From JBGQOG01 sp052113705 (GTDB lineage: Bacteria; Pseudomonadota; Alphaproteobacteria; Rhodobacterales; Rhodobacteraceae), in NCBI RefSeq assembly GCF_052113705.1, contig NZ_JBGQOG010000017.1:40961-104960 (forward strand): a stretch of DNA of 64,000 nt. The letters are read 5' to 3'. The notes beneath the pieces were generated by a model. It did not search any database. It was given only the letters and a program-made list of their open reading frames with translations, and had not been told where the DNA came from. The first letter of the stretch is position 1. Each line of letters opens with the position of its first letter. This document shows positions 34,701 to 43,916 of this stretch, piece by piece. The position numbers and the translations under genes are program-made.

Positions 34701-35534
34701 ATGACGGCAATGGCGCGTGTTGACGGGGCAAAGCTGGCAATCATCGCCGGCACCGGGGTTCTGCCCGGGCTTTTGGCAAAATCGCTGGAGGGCGGCTATC
34801 TTCTGGCCGAGCTGGAGGGGTTTCCCGCCGCGGTGCCGGGCGCGGAGCCCCTGCGGTTCCGCATTGAGCGGCTGGTGCCCTTTCTCGATCATCTGGTTGA
34901 CTGCGGCATCACCCGGGTGGTCTTCGCCGGGGCGATCCGGCGGCCGCGGATTGAGCCGGAGCTGTTTGATCCGCGCACGGCGCAGCTTGTGCCCCGCCTG
35001 TTGGGCGCGATGCAGGCGGGCGATGACGCGGCGCTGCGCGCGGTGATCGCGATTTTCGAGGAATGGGATCTGGAAGTGGTGGGGGCAGATGCCATCGCCC
35101 CGGCGCTGGTGCCAGAAGCCGGGGTGCTCTGCGGCAGCCCGAGCGAGGCCGATGCCGCCGATGCCGCCCAGGCGGCGCGGATCGTGGCCGGGCTTGGCGT
35201 CCTTGATCTGGGGCAGGGCGCGGTGGTGGCACAGGGCCTCTGCCTTGCCGCCGAGACGCTGCCCGGCACCGATGCCATGCTCGACTTTGCCGCGCTGCAT
35301 CAGGGCCTGAAACCCAACCCCAAAGGCGCGCGCGGCGTGTTTTACAAAGCCCCCAAGCCCGAGCAGGACCGCCGGATTGACCTGCCGGTGATTGGCCCCG
35401 AAACCGTGACACGTGCGGCGGCGGCGGGCCTTGCGGGCATCGCCTGGGAAGCGGGCGGCGTGATGCTGCTGGACCGCGCGGCGGTGGTCGCGGCGGCCGA
35501 GGCCGCGGGCCTGTTCCTGTGGTCGCGCGCGTGA
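34701..35534 (+). CDS. lpxI: UDP-2,3-diacylglucosamine pyrophosphatase LpxI
   Basis: Alphaproteobacterial alternative to LpxH: hydrolyses UDP-2,3-diacylglucosamine to lipid X. 277 residues with the DUF1009 layout: N-terminal AIIAGTGVLPGLLAKSL, middle FAGAIRRPRIEPELFD, and C-terminal VFYKAPKPEQDRRIDLPVIGPETV with the acidic catalytic end (GIAWEAGGVMLLD). It sits between lpxA and lpxB, exactly where the pathway step is needed, and its stop overlaps the lpxB start. Confidence 0.93.
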   Translation: MTAMARVDGAKLAIIAGTGVLPGLLAKSLEGGYLLAELEGFPAAVPGAEPLRFRIERLVPFLDHLVDCGITRVVFAGAIRRPRIEPELFDPRTAQLVPRLLGAMQAGDDAALRAVIAIFEEWDLEVVGADAIAPALVPEAGVLCGSPSEADAADAAQAARIVAGLGVLDLGQGAVVAQGLCLAAETLPGTDAMLDFAALHQGLKPNPKGARGVFYKAPKPEQDRRIDLPVIGPETVTRAAAAGLAGIAWEAGGVMLLDRAAVVAAAEAAGLFLWSRA

Positions 35535-36673
35535 AGCTGTTTTTGATCGCCGGGGAGGCCTCGGGCGACAAGCTCGGTGCGGCGCTGATGGCGGGGTTGA
35601 AGGAACTGGCCCCCGGGGTCAGCTTTGTCGGGGTGGGCGGTCCCTTGATGGCCGATGAGGGGCTCGAGAGCCTGTTCCCGATGGAGGAGCTGTCGGTGAT
35701 GGGCATCCTGGAGGTGCTGCCGAAATACCGCCAGCTGAAACGCCGCATTGCCGAGACGGCGGCGGCGGTGATCGCGGCCGCGCCCGATGCGCTGATCACC
35801 ATCGACAGCCCGGATTTCTGCCTGCGCGTCGCCCGCCTCGTGCGCGCCACGGTGCCGCAGCAAAAGACCATCCATTACGTCGCCCCCTCGGTCTGGGCCT
35901 GGCGCCCCGGACGTGCCGCGAAAATGGCCGAAGTGATCGACCATGTCCTTGCCCTCTTGCCGTTTGAGCCGCCCTATATGCAGGCGGCGGGGATGAGCTG
36001 TGATTTCGTCGGCCATCCGGTGGTCGCCGAGCCGCAAGCCAGCGCCGCCGAGGCAGCCGCCTTCCGCGAGACTTATATGATCGGCCCCGAACAGCCCTTG
36101 GTGCTCTGCCTGCCGGGCTCGCGCCGGGGCGAGGTGAAACGCCTCGGCCCCCGCTTTGACGAGGCGCTGATGCAGCTGCGTGACCGCGAGCCGGGCCTGC
36201 GGGTGGTGCTGCCCACCGTGCGCGGCGTCGCCCCCCTGGTGCGCGAAATGACCGCCCGCTGGCCGGTGGCGCCGATCGTGGTGGAACAGGCCGCGGACAA
36301 ACGCGCGGCCTTTGCCGCCGCCGATCTGGCGCTTGCCGCCAGCGGCACGGTCAGCCTTGAACTGGCGGCCAGCCACACGCCGATGGTCATCGCCTATGAT
36401 ATGGCGCCGCTCAGCCGGTTCCTGATCGGGCGCTTGCTCAAGGTGGATACGGTGACGCTGGTCAATCTGGTGGCCGAAACCCGGGTGATCCCGGAATTCC
36501 TCGGCAGCAATTGCCGCCCGGGACCGATTGCGCAGGAACTCCTGCGCCTTCTGGAAGATCCGATGCGCCGCGCCAGCCAAATGGCCGCGATGGCGGTCAC
36601 CATGGAGCGTCTGGGGCAGGGCGCCGAAGCCCCCGGCCTGCGCGCGGCCCGCTCAGTCCTGGCGCAGCTCTGA
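35531..36673 (+). CDS. lpxB: Lipid-A-disaccharide synthase
   Basis: Glycosyltransferase that joins lipid X and UDP-diacyl-GlcN. 380 residues. LFLIAGEASGDKLGAALM at the N-terminus, HYVAPSVWAWRPGRAAKM near residue 117, and CLPGSRRGEVKRLGPRFDEAL near residue 195 are diagnostic. The GTG at 35531 (overlap GTGA with lpxI) is preferred over an in-frame GTG at 35519. Convergent with mnmA across a long inverted repeat. Confidence 0.95.
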   Translation: MKLFLIAGEASGDKLGAALMAGLKELAPGVSFVGVGGPLMADEGLESLFPMEELSVMGILEVLPKYRQLKRRIAETAAAVIAAAPDALITIDSPDFCLRVARLVRATVPQQKTIHYVAPSVWAWRPGRAAKMAEVIDHVLALLPFEPPYMQAAGMSCDFVGHPVVAEPQASAAEAAAFRETYMIGPEQPLVLCLPGSRRGEVKRLGPRFDEALMQLRDREPGLRVVLPTVRGVAPLVREMTARWPVAPIVVEQAADKRAAFAAADLALAASGTVSLELAASHTPMVIAYDMAPLSRFLIGRLLKVDTVTLVNLVAETRVIPEFLGSNCRPGPIAQELLRLLEDPMRRASQMAAMAVTMERLGQGAEAPGLRAARSVLAQL

Positions 36674-36674
36674 C

Positions 36675-36759
36675 CTTTGCCTGATCTTAAATATCCCCGC
36701 CGGAGGCTCCCGGTTTCCCCGTCGAAGCCTCCGGCGGGGATATTTTCAATCAGGCAAAG
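36675..36759. terminator. Bidirectional terminator, 34-nt inverted repeat
   Basis: Two arms (36675-36708 and 36726-36759) match over 34 bases with three mismatches, around a 17-nt loop. The inner 20 bases, including ATATCCCCGCCGGAGGCT, pair perfectly, and the 3' side of each arm ends in T-rich sequence. It fills the whole gap between the convergent lpxB and mnmA. Similar ATATCCCCGCCGGAGG elements are common in this bacterial group (from memory). Confidence 0.85.
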
Positions 36760-36761
36760 CC

Positions 36762-37898
36762 TCAGCGGCCTTTCCAGATCCAGCTGCCGCCGAGAATGCG
36801 GGTGCTGTCGGGATCGTAGAAGACGCAGGCCTGACCGGGGCTGACGCCTTCCTCGGCTTGCAGCAGCTCCACCTCGGCTTCGGTGGCCGAGATCGGGCGG
36901 ATCACCGCCTCGCGCGGCGGGCGGGTGGAGCGGACGCGGACCTTGAGGTGCCATTCGGGTCGGCTGTCGAAGGGTTCATCGCCCAGCCAGTTCACTTCGC
37001 GCACCGGGATGGTGCGGGTGGAGAGTGCCTCTTTCGGACCCACGATCACCTGCCGCGTGTCGGGATCGAGTTTCACCACATAGAGCGGATCGCCAAGGCC
37101 GCCGATGCCGAGGCCCCGGCGCTGGCCGATGGTGTAGTGGATCACGCCCTTATGGGTGCCGAGCACATGGCCGCTCTGATCGACAATATCACCCGGTTCC
37201 GCCGAGCCGGGGCGCAGTTTCTCGATCACCGCCGCGTAATTGCCGTTTGGCACAAAACAGATGTCCTGACTGTCGGGCTTGTCGGCGACCGAGAGGCCGT
37301 ATTTCGCCGCCAGCGCCCGGGTCTCGGCCTTGGAGGCGAGATGGCCCAACGGGAAGCGAAGGTAAGACAGCTGCTCGGGCGTGGTCGAGAACAGGAAATA
37401 GCTCTGATCGCGGTTGGAATCGGCCGCCGAATGCAGCTCAGGGCCTTCGGTGCCCATCTTGCGCTGGATGTAATGGCCGGTGGCCATGCAGTCGGCCTCA
37501 AGGTCCTTGGCGGTTTCCAGCAGATCCTTGAATTTCACCCGTTCGTTGCAGCGGATACAGGGGACCGGCGTCGCCCCGGCCAGATAGGCATCGGCGAATT
37601 CATCGATCACCGCCTCGCGGAAGGTGTTCTCGTAATCCAGCACATAATGCGGAAAGCCCATGGTTTCCGCCACCCGGCGCGCATCATGGATATCAAGCCC
37701 GGCGCAGCAGGCGCCCTTTTTCGCCAGTGCCGCGCCATGGTCATAGAGCTGCAGGGTGACGCCGACGACGTCATATCCCTCCTCCTTCAGCATCGCGGCC
37801 ACGACCGAGCTGTCGACGCCGCCCGACATGGCGACCACGACGCGCGTGTCCTGCGGCCGCTTGGCAAAGCCCAGCGAGTTCAGCGGCAGAGTGTCCAT
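36762..37898 (-). CDS. mnmA: tRNA-specific 2-thiouridylase MnmA
   Basis: Adds sulfur to U34 of tRNA(Lys/Glu/Gln) wobble positions. 378 residues. PP-loop VVAMSGGVDSSVVAAML near residue 24, conserved PCIRCNERVKF with the first catalytic Cys near residue 115, and DSQDICFVPNG near residue 210 with the second Cys. The start at 37898 gives AAGG at 9 nt; the in-frame ATG at 37904 would leave only 3 nt spacing. Convergent with lpxB. Confidence 0.94.
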   Translation of the reverse strand: MDTLPLNSLGFAKRPQDTRVVVAMSGGVDSSVVAAMLKEEGYDVVGVTLQLYDHGAALAKKGACCAGLDIHDARRVAETMGFPHYVLDYENTFREAVIDEFADAYLAGATPVPCIRCNERVKFKDLLETAKDLEADCMATGHYIQRKMGTEGPELHSAADSNRDQSYFLFSTTPEQLSYLRFPLGHLASKAETRALAAKYGLSVADKPDSQDICFVPNGNYAAVIEKLRPGSAEPGDIVDQSGHVLGTHKGVIHYTIGQRRGLGIGGLGDPLYVVKLDPDTRQVIVGPKEALSTRTIPVREVNWLGDEPFDSRPEWHLKVRVRSTRPPREAVIRPISATEAEVELLQAEEGVSPGQACVFYDPDSTRILGGSWIWKGR

Positions 37899-38055
37899 GA
37901 GCATTAACCTTACGAGGGAGGGAGGGTCTTATCGACCTGTTAACCGGGTTCGAAGGAATATAGGAAAATGCGAACTACTCACAAGGGCAGGTTTCACGCC
38001 TCCTTAAGGACCACGGGTGCAGATTCACTCTCGAAGGACGAAGAGGGGTGTACCA

Positions 38056-38334
38056 ATGTATCTTAAGAAAGTGGATGGGCCGCGCGCGGTGACCTTGCCC
38101 GATGGCACGGTTCTGACGCGCGCCGACCTGCCGCCCGCGGAAACGCGGCGCTGGGTGGCCAGCAGAAAAGCAATCATTGTCAAAGCAGTAGCCTATGGGT
38201 TGATCCCCTTGGCCGAGGTTTTGGCACGCTATGATCTCTCGGAGGAAGAGTTCGAGATGTGGCGCGCCGCGGTCAGCAAACATGGCGAGGCTGCCCTCAA
38301 AGTGACAGCAATTCAAAAATTTCGACAACTATGA
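38056..38334 (+). CDS. sciP: CtrA inhibitor SciP (DUF1153)
   Basis: A 92-residue protein of the DUF1153 family, whose Caulobacter member SciP binds CtrA and blocks it from activating promoters in G1. DNA-binding helix-turn-helix character is visible in RKAIIVKAVAYGLIPLAEVLARYDLSEEEFEMWRAAV. Strong ribosome site (AAGAGGGG before ATG 38056); an in-frame upstream start is not needed. It is 95 bases upstream of ctrA in the same direction, a direct physical link of regulator and inhibitor. Confidence 0.92.
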   Translation: MYLKKVDGPRAVTLPDGTVLTRADLPPAETRRWVASRKAIIVKAVAYGLIPLAEVLARYDLSEEEFEMWRAAVSKHGEAALKVTAIQKFRQL

Positions 38335-38429
38335 GTTGAAAAACGCTTTAAACCTGCGACAGTAACGGGGCGTTAACCATTTACTGTGAATGTCGAAGCT
38401 GTTCGAGGGATTAAAGCGGAGTACTCAGG
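38335..38429 (+). promoter_or_regulatory. ctrA upstream region with TTAACC half-site
   Basis: TTAACCATTTAC at 38372-38383 resembles half of the CtrA box (TTAA-N7-TTAA), and TTAACC also occurs at 37904-37909 and 37940-37945 upstream of sciP. CtrA autoregulation is established in Caulobacter, but these are single half-sites, so the assignment is tentative. Confidence 0.35.
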
Positions 38430-39143
38430 ATGCGAATTCTTTTGGTGGAAGACGATCCCACGACGTCTCGCAGCATTGAGCTGATGTTGACGCATGCCAA
38501 TCTTAATGTCTACTGCACCGATCTGGGTGAAGAAGGCATCGATCTGGCGAAACTGTATGATTACGATTTGATCCTTCTGGATTTGAATCTGCCGGATATG
38601 AACGGGCATGAGGTGCTGCGTCAGCTGCGTCTCGCCCGGGTCGACACCCCCATCCTGATTCTCTCCGGTGCCGATGACACCGAGAACAAGATCAAGGGTT
38701 TCGGTTTCGGTGCCGATGACTACATGACCAAGCCCTTCCACCGTGAAGAGCTGGTGGCGCGGATCCATGCGATCATCCGCCGCTCGAAAGGCCATGCGCA
38801 ATCGGTGATCCGGACCGGCAAGATCTCGGTCAATCTGGATGCCAAAACCGTGGATGCCGAGGGTAAATCCGTGCATCTGACCGGCAAGGAATACCAGATG
38901 CTGGAGCTTTTGAGCCTGCGCAAGGGCACCACGCTGACCAAGGAAATGTTCCTCAACCACCTCTATGGCGGGATGGATGAGCCGGAACTGAAAATCATCG
39001 ACGTGTTCATCTGCAAACTGCGCAAGAAGCTCTCGGAGATGACCGGCGGCGACAATTACATCGAGACCGTCTGGGGCCGTGGCTATGTGCTGCGCGATCC
39101 GAGCCCGGTTGAGAATGAACGCCGCATCGCCATTGGTGCCTGA
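38430..39143 (+). CDS. ctrA: Cell cycle response regulator CtrA
   Basis: Master regulator of alphaproteobacterial cell cycle and motility genes. 237 residues. Receiver domain with the phosphoacceptor Asp51 (LILLDLNLPDMNGHE), acid pair EDD at residues 7-9, and Lys in TKPFHREE near residue 103. The OmpR/PhoB winged helix follows from about residue 125 (TGKEYQMLELLSLRKGTTLTKE). Length equals other alphaproteobacterial CtrA proteins. In this group it also controls gene transfer agent and flagellar genes. Confidence 0.96.
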   Translation: MRILLVEDDPTTSRSIELMLTHANLNVYCTDLGEEGIDLAKLYDYDLILLDLNLPDMNGHEVLRQLRLARVDTPILILSGADDTENKIKGFGFGADDYMTKPFHREELVARIHAIIRRSKGHAQSVIRTGKISVNLDAKTVDAEGKSVHLTGKEYQMLELLSLRKGTTLTKEMFLNHLYGGMDEPELKIIDVFICKLRKKLSEMTGGDNYIETVWGRGYVLRDPSPVENERRIAIGA

Positions 39144-39415
39144 CACGGACGCCCCCCGGACATTGTGACAGGAGGGAGCGCGTCTGCGTTCCCCCTGATC
39201 CTGCGGGGCTGGTTCAAACATTGCTGCTGTCGCTTGTGCAAGCGGCGCAGGGTCGGGGTCTCGGGACGGGGCCGCGCAAATATGCAATCGTGCCCGGGGC
39301 GACAACGCCCTGTCGCCACCTTCCGCCGGGTATTTCCGGCAGGCCGACCTTGTCCGCACTGGACCTCACCCGCGGCTGCGCCTATTTCTGGCAGGCGCAG
39401 GACGGGGACGAGAAA

Positions 39416-41692
39416 ATGGCGGATTTCACAGATCATTCAAACGTGCAGCGGGATCCGGCAGAGCTGTCTTTGTCCGAAGCGCGGGCCGAACACGCTGCGC
39501 TGGCATCAGAGCTGGAGGCGGCCAATCTGGCCTATCACCGCGACGATGCGCCGGTGATGGATGATGCCCGCTATGATGCGCTCAAGCGGCGCTTGGCGGC
39601 CATCGAGGCGGCGTTTCCCACGCTGAAAACCCCCGACAGCCCGACCGAACAGGTGGGCGGTGCCCTGGCCGAGGGCTTTGGCAAGATCCCGCATGTCGTG
39701 CGGATGCTCAGCCTTGAGAATGCCTTTGCCGATGAGGATGTCGATGATTTCGACGACCGCATCCGCAAATATCTCGGCTGGGGTGCGCAGGATCTGTCCT
39801 ATACCGCCGAGCCGAAGATTGACGGCCTCTCGCTCAGCCTGCGCTATGAAAACGGCGTGCTGATCCAGGCCGCAACGCGCGGCGATGGCGAGACCGGCGA
39901 GAATGTGACTGAGAACGCCCGCACCATCACCGATATCCCGCAGCACCTGACTGGCGCCCCCGAGGTGCTGGAGGTGCGCGGCGAGGTCTATATGAGCCAT
40001 GCCGATTTCGCCGCACTGAACGCGCGGCAAGAGGCGGCGGGGGCGAAAACCTTTGCCAATCCGCGCAATGCCGCCGCGGGCTCGCTGCGCCAGTTGGACG
40101 CCAGCATCACCAGATCCCGGCCACTGCGCTTTTTCGCCTATGCTTGGGGGGATCTGTCGCAGCCTTTGGCCGAGACGCAGATGGGCGCGATCGAGCGGCT
40201 GGCGGCGCTGGGGTTCCAGACCAATCCGCTGACCCGTCTCTGCGCGGGTCCCGAGGCTTTGCGCGCCGTCTACCGCGAGATTGAGCAGCGCCGCGCGGGC
40301 CTTGGCTATGACATCGACGGGGTGGTCTACAAGGTGAATGACCTCGCGCTGCAGGCGCGGCTCGGCTTCCGCTCGACCACGCCCCGCTGGGCGATTGCGC
40401 ATAAATTCCCGGCGGAACTGGCCTGGACGCGGCTGGAGAAAATCGAGATTCAGGTGGGCCGCACCGGCGCGCTCAGCCCCGTCGCGCGGCTCAGCCCGGT
40501 GACGGTGGGCGGTGTCGTGGTGTCGAACGCGACGCTGCACAATGAGGATTACATTCAGGGCCGCGATTCCAAAGGCCAGCCGATCCGCGAGGGGCGCGAT
40601 ATCCGCGAAGGCGATTGGGTGCAGATCTACCGCGCGGGCGATGTGATCCCGAAGATCAAGGATGTCGACCTCGCGCGGCGTCCCGGGGACAGTGTCGCCT
40701 ATGCTTTCCCGACCACCTGCCCGGAATGCGGCTCGCCCGCGGTGCGGGAGGAGGGCGATGCCGTGTGCCGCTGCTCGGGCGGGTTGATCTGCCCGGCGCA
40801 GGCGGTGGAAAAGCTGCGCCATTTCGTGTCGCGCGCGGCCTTTGACATCGAAGGGCTGGGGGCCAAGCAGGTCGAGGCGTTCTTCGCCGATGAGACGCTG
40901 CCGATCCGCACCCCCGCCGACATCTTCACCCTCGCCACCCGCGACGCGGCCGAGCCTTTGCGCAAGCTGAAGAACCGCGATGGCTGGGGTGAGAAATCGG
41001 TGACCAATCTCTTTGCTGCGATCGAGGAACGCCGCCATATCGCGCTGAATCGGCTGATTTTCGCGCTGGGGATCCGCCATGTCGGCGAGGTGGCGGCGCA
41101 GGATCTGGCCCGCCATTTCGGCCGCTGGGAGGCGCTGGCAGAGACATTGGACGCCGCACGCCCCGCCGCCCTCGCGCATCGTGCCGCCGATCTGGCCGAG
41201 GCGGAGGAGCGGGCCATTGCCCTCGGCCACAACCGCCGCGCCAAAGTGTCGGAGGCGCGCAGCGTGGCCATTGCTGCGGCCGATGTGCCGCGCGGGGCCG
41301 CCCGCGCCTGGGCCGATCTGGTGGCCATTGACGGCATCGGTCCGGTGGTGGCGCTCTCGCTCTCGGATGCTTTCGCCAACCCCGAAGAACGCGCGGCGAT
41401 CAACGATCTTGTCGGATTTCTGGAGGTTCAGGAATTTGTCAAACAGGTCGCTGTCGCCTCGCCGGTCACCGGCAAAACCGTGGTTTTCACCGGCACGCTG
41501 GAAAAGATGACCCGGGCCGAGGCCAAGGCGCGCGCCGAAAGCCTTGGGGCCAAAGTGGCGGGCTCGGTTTCAGCGAAAACCGACCTTTTGGTGGCGGGAC
41601 CGGGCGCGGGCTCCAAGGCCAAGAAAGCAGCGGAACTCGGCGTGACGGTGATCGACGAAGACGGCTGGCTCGCGCTGATCGAGGGCCTATGA
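39416..41692 (+). CDS. ligA: NAD-dependent DNA ligase LigA
   Basis: Seals nicks using NAD+. 758 residues, longer than E. coli LigA (671) by an N-terminal extension and some insertions. Adenylation lysine in EPKIDGLSLSLRYENG near residue 135, VEVRGEVYMS, four-cysteine zinc finger CPECGSPAVREEG...CRCSGGLICPAQ near residue 440, HhH repeats, and a C-terminal BRCT domain (VVFTGTLEKMTRAEA). The ATG at 39416 is chosen over a TTG 65 codons upstream. 4-base overlap with recG. Confidence 0.95.
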   Translation: MADFTDHSNVQRDPAELSLSEARAEHAALASELEAANLAYHRDDAPVMDDARYDALKRRLAAIEAAFPTLKTPDSPTEQVGGALAEGFGKIPHVVRMLSLENAFADEDVDDFDDRIRKYLGWGAQDLSYTAEPKIDGLSLSLRYENGVLIQAATRGDGETGENVTENARTITDIPQHLTGAPEVLEVRGEVYMSHADFAALNARQEAAGAKTFANPRNAAAGSLRQLDASITRSRPLRFFAYAWGDLSQPLAETQMGAIERLAALGFQTNPLTRLCAGPEALRAVYREIEQRRAGLGYDIDGVVYKVNDLALQARLGFRSTTPRWAIAHKFPAELAWTRLEKIEIQVGRTGALSPVARLSPVTVGGVVVSNATLHNEDYIQGRDSKGQPIREGRDIREGDWVQIYRAGDVIPKIKDVDLARRPGDSVAYAFPTTCPECGSPAVREEGDAVCRCSGGLICPAQAVEKLRHFVSRAAFDIEGLGAKQVEAFFADETLPIRTPADIFTLATRDAAEPLRKLKNRDGWGEKSVTNLFAAIEERRHIALNRLIFALGIRHVGEVAAQDLARHFGRWEALAETLDAARPAALAHRAADLAEAEERAIALGHNRRAKVSEARSVAIAAADVPRGAARAWADLVAIDGIGPVVALSLSDAFANPEERAAINDLVGFLEVQEFVKQVAVASPVTGKTVVFTGTLEKMTRAEAKARAESLGAKVAGSVSAKTDLLVAGPGAGSKAKKAAELGVTVIDEDGWLALIEGL

Positions 41693-43779
41693 GCGGCAGG
41701 CCCGCCCCTCTCTTTCCGCTCTTTGCCGAGTTGGAGACCCTGCCGGGGATCGGGGAGAAAACCGCCAAAGCCTATGCCGGGCTGGGCGTCACCCGGCCGC
41801 GTGACCTGTTGTTTACACTGCCGTATTCTGGGATTGACCGCCGCCTGCGCGGCTCGATCCAGGAGGTGCAGGCGCCCTGCACGGTGACGGTGGCGGTCGA
41901 GGTTTTGCAGCATTTCCCGGCACGGCGCAAAGGTGGCCCGGCGCGGGTGCTGGTGCGCGATGCGGCGACCGACTTCAACCTCGTCTTCTTTCACGCGCGG
42001 GGCGACTGGCTGGAGAAGCAGCTGCCGCCGGGCGAGCGGCGGGTGGTCTCGGGCAAGCTGGAACTCTTTGATGGCGTCGGGCAAATGGTGCATCCCGACC
42101 ATATACTGCGACCGGAAGAGGCCCCGGATCTGCCGGGATATGAGCCGGTCTATCCGCTGACGGCGGGCCTCACCCAGCGCGGGATAGCGAAATCGGTGCA
42201 GGGCGCGCTGAGCCGGGTGCCGGCGCTGCCGGAATGGATTGATGGCGCGCAAAAGGCGCGCGAAGGCTGGCCGGATTGGGCGGATGCCGTGCGCGCCGTG
42301 CATGCGCCGCAGGGGTTTGAGGATCTTTCGGCGACCGCCCCCGCCCGGGCGCGGCTGGCCTATGATGAGCTGATGGCGCATCAGTTGACGCTGGCCTTGG
42401 CCCGCGCGCAAAGCCGCCGCGCCAAAGGGCGCGAGACGCGGGGCAGCGGGGTTCTGGCGGCGAAGGTGCTGGCCTCGCTGCCCTATGCGCCCACGGGGGC
42501 GCAGCGCCGCGCTGTGCGTGAGATCACCGAGGATATGGCCACCGCCCGGCGGATGAACCGGCTGTTGCAGGGCGATGTCGGCTCGGGGAAAACCTTGGTG
42601 GCGATGCTGGCCCTCGTGGCGGCGGTCGAGGCGGGCGGGCAGGGCGTGATGATGGCCCCGACTGAGATCCTCGCGCGGCAACATGCCGAGGGGCTGGCCC
42701 CCTTGGCCGAAGCGGCGGGGATCGAGATGGCGATCCTGACGGGCCGCGACAAGACGGGCGAGCGGGCGGCGAAACTCGCGCGGCTGGCCTCGGGCGAGAT
42801 CGGGATTCTGGTCGGCACCCATGCGGTGTTCCAGAAGGACGTGCATTTCCACGACCTGCGGCTGGCGGTGGTGGACGAGCAGCACCGCTTTGGTGTCGCG
42901 CAACGGATGGAGCTGGGCGCCAAGGGCCAGGCCGTCGATGTGCTGGTGATGACGGCAACGCCGATCCCGCGCTCGCTGTCGCTGGCGCAATACGGCGATA
43001 TGGACATCAGCGTGCTCGATGAAAAGCCGCCCGGACGGCTGCCGGTGAAAACCGCGCTGCTCTCGACCGCGCGGCTGGAGGAGGTGGTGGCGCATCTCAA
43101 ACGGGCGATTGCCGAGGGGCGGCAGGCCTATTGGGTCTGTCCGCTCGTCGAGGAAAGCGAGCTGGTCGATATGACCTCGGCCGAGGAACGGTTCCGCTCG
43201 CTGCGTGCCGCGCTGGGGGAAGGCGTCGTCGGCCTCGTGCATGGGCAATTGCCGCCCGCCGACAAGGATGCGGCGATGGCGGATTTCGTCGCGGGTCGTT
43301 CCCGCGTTTTGGTGGCGACCACGGTGATCGAGGTGGGGGTGAATGTGCCCAATGCCTCGATCATGGTGATCGAGCGGGCCGAAAGTTTCGGGCTGGCGCA
43401 GCTGCACCAGCTTCGGGGGCGCGTGGGGCGGGGTGCTGCCGAGAGCACCTGTCTGTTGCTCTATCAGGCGCCGTTGTCCGACACGGGAGAGCGGCGTTTG
43501 CAGATCCTGCGCGAGACGGAGGATGGCTTTCGCATCGCCGAGGAAGACCTCGCGATGCGGGGGGCGGGCGATGTCATCGGCACCGCGCAAAGCGGCTTGC
43601 CGCGATTCCGCATTGCGGATCTCGAGCGGCAGGCGGGGCTGATGGCGGTGGCGCAATCGGATGCGCGGCGGCTGTTGGCCGAGGACCCCAGCCTGCAAAG
43701 CCCGCGCGGGCAGGCGGCGCGCATCCTGTTGTGGCTGATGGAACAGGACCGGGCAATCCGTTTGATTTCCGTGGGTTAA
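41689..43779 (+). CDS. recG: ATP-dependent DNA helicase RecG
   Basis: Branch-migration helicase that remodels stalled forks. 696 residues. Wedge domain in the first 200 residues, Walker A QGDVGSGKTLVAML near residue 295, DEQH box VVDEQHRFGV near residue 395, TATPIPRSLSLAQYGDMD, and VIEVGVNVPNASIMVIERAESFGLAQLHQLRGRVGR (motifs V and VI; split here for length). ATGA overlap with ligA. The stop codon lies inside a 22-bp tandem duplication. Confidence 0.96.
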   Translation: MSGRPAPLFPLFAELETLPGIGEKTAKAYAGLGVTRPRDLLFTLPYSGIDRRLRGSIQEVQAPCTVTVAVEVLQHFPARRKGGPARVLVRDAATDFNLVFFHARGDWLEKQLPPGERRVVSGKLELFDGVGQMVHPDHILRPEEAPDLPGYEPVYPLTAGLTQRGIAKSVQGALSRVPALPEWIDGAQKAREGWPDWADAVRAVHAPQGFEDLSATAPARARLAYDELMAHQLTLALARAQSRRAKGRETRGSGVLAAKVLASLPYAPTGAQRRAVREITEDMATARRMNRLLQGDVGSGKTLVAMLALVAAVEAGGQGVMMAPTEILARQHAEGLAPLAEAAGIEMAILTGRDKTGERAAKLARLASGEIGILVGTHAVFQKDVHFHDLRLAVVDEQHRFGVAQRMELGAKGQAVDVLVMTATPIPRSLSLAQYGDMDISVLDEKPPGRLPVKTALLSTARLEEVVAHLKRAIAEGRQAYWVCPLVEESELVDMTSAEERFRSLRAALGEGVVGLVHGQLPPADKDAAMADFVAGRSRVLVATTVIEVGVNVPNASIMVIERAESFGLAQLHQLRGRVGRGAAESTCLLLYQAPLSDTGERRLQILRETEDGFRIAEEDLAMRGAGDVIGTAQSGLPRFRIADLERQAGLMAVAQSDARRLLAEDPSLQSPRGQAARILLWLMEQDRAIRLISVG

Positions 43780-43808
43780 ACCCTTCATTTCCGTGGGTTA
43801 AACCCTTC
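43765..43808. repeat. 22-bp perfect tandem duplication at recG stop
   Basis: Two adjacent identical copies of a 22-base unit, 43765-43786 and 43787-43808. The unit contains GGGTTAAACCC, an 11-base palindrome that includes the recG TAA stop in the first copy. It could be a doubled terminator hairpin or a recent slippage event. Confidence 0.9.
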
Positions 43809-43839
43809 CTGGCGATAAAATCATCTTTTGTTCCGTTTT

Positions 43840-43854
43840 GTTCTCATAAAGTTC
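43840..43854 (+). promoter_or_regulatory. SOS box (alphaproteobacterial LexA site)
   Basis: GTTC-N7-GTTC (GTTCTCATAAAGTTC) matches the alphaproteobacterial LexA consensus exactly. A third GTTC at 43830 precedes it by six bases. It is 63 bases before the start of the 40-residue membrane peptide and in the AT-rich promoter zone. Confidence 0.7.
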
Positions 43855-43916
43855 TTTACAGGCGGAACTCAATATGGGAACAAAGGAGCAACAGATCGCC
43901 AGAGAGAGGGTTCGTC

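Noticed and set aside
39221..39415. N-terminal extension of LigA by 65 residues
   Set aside because: It starts at TTG without ribosome site and has no ligase-like sequence; the ATG at 39416 is used.
43131..43916. Extended reading of the small membrane gene upstream into recG
   Set aside because: The frame is open but antagonistic to recG codon use and lacks a start with a ribosome site; the ATG at 43917 is preferred.
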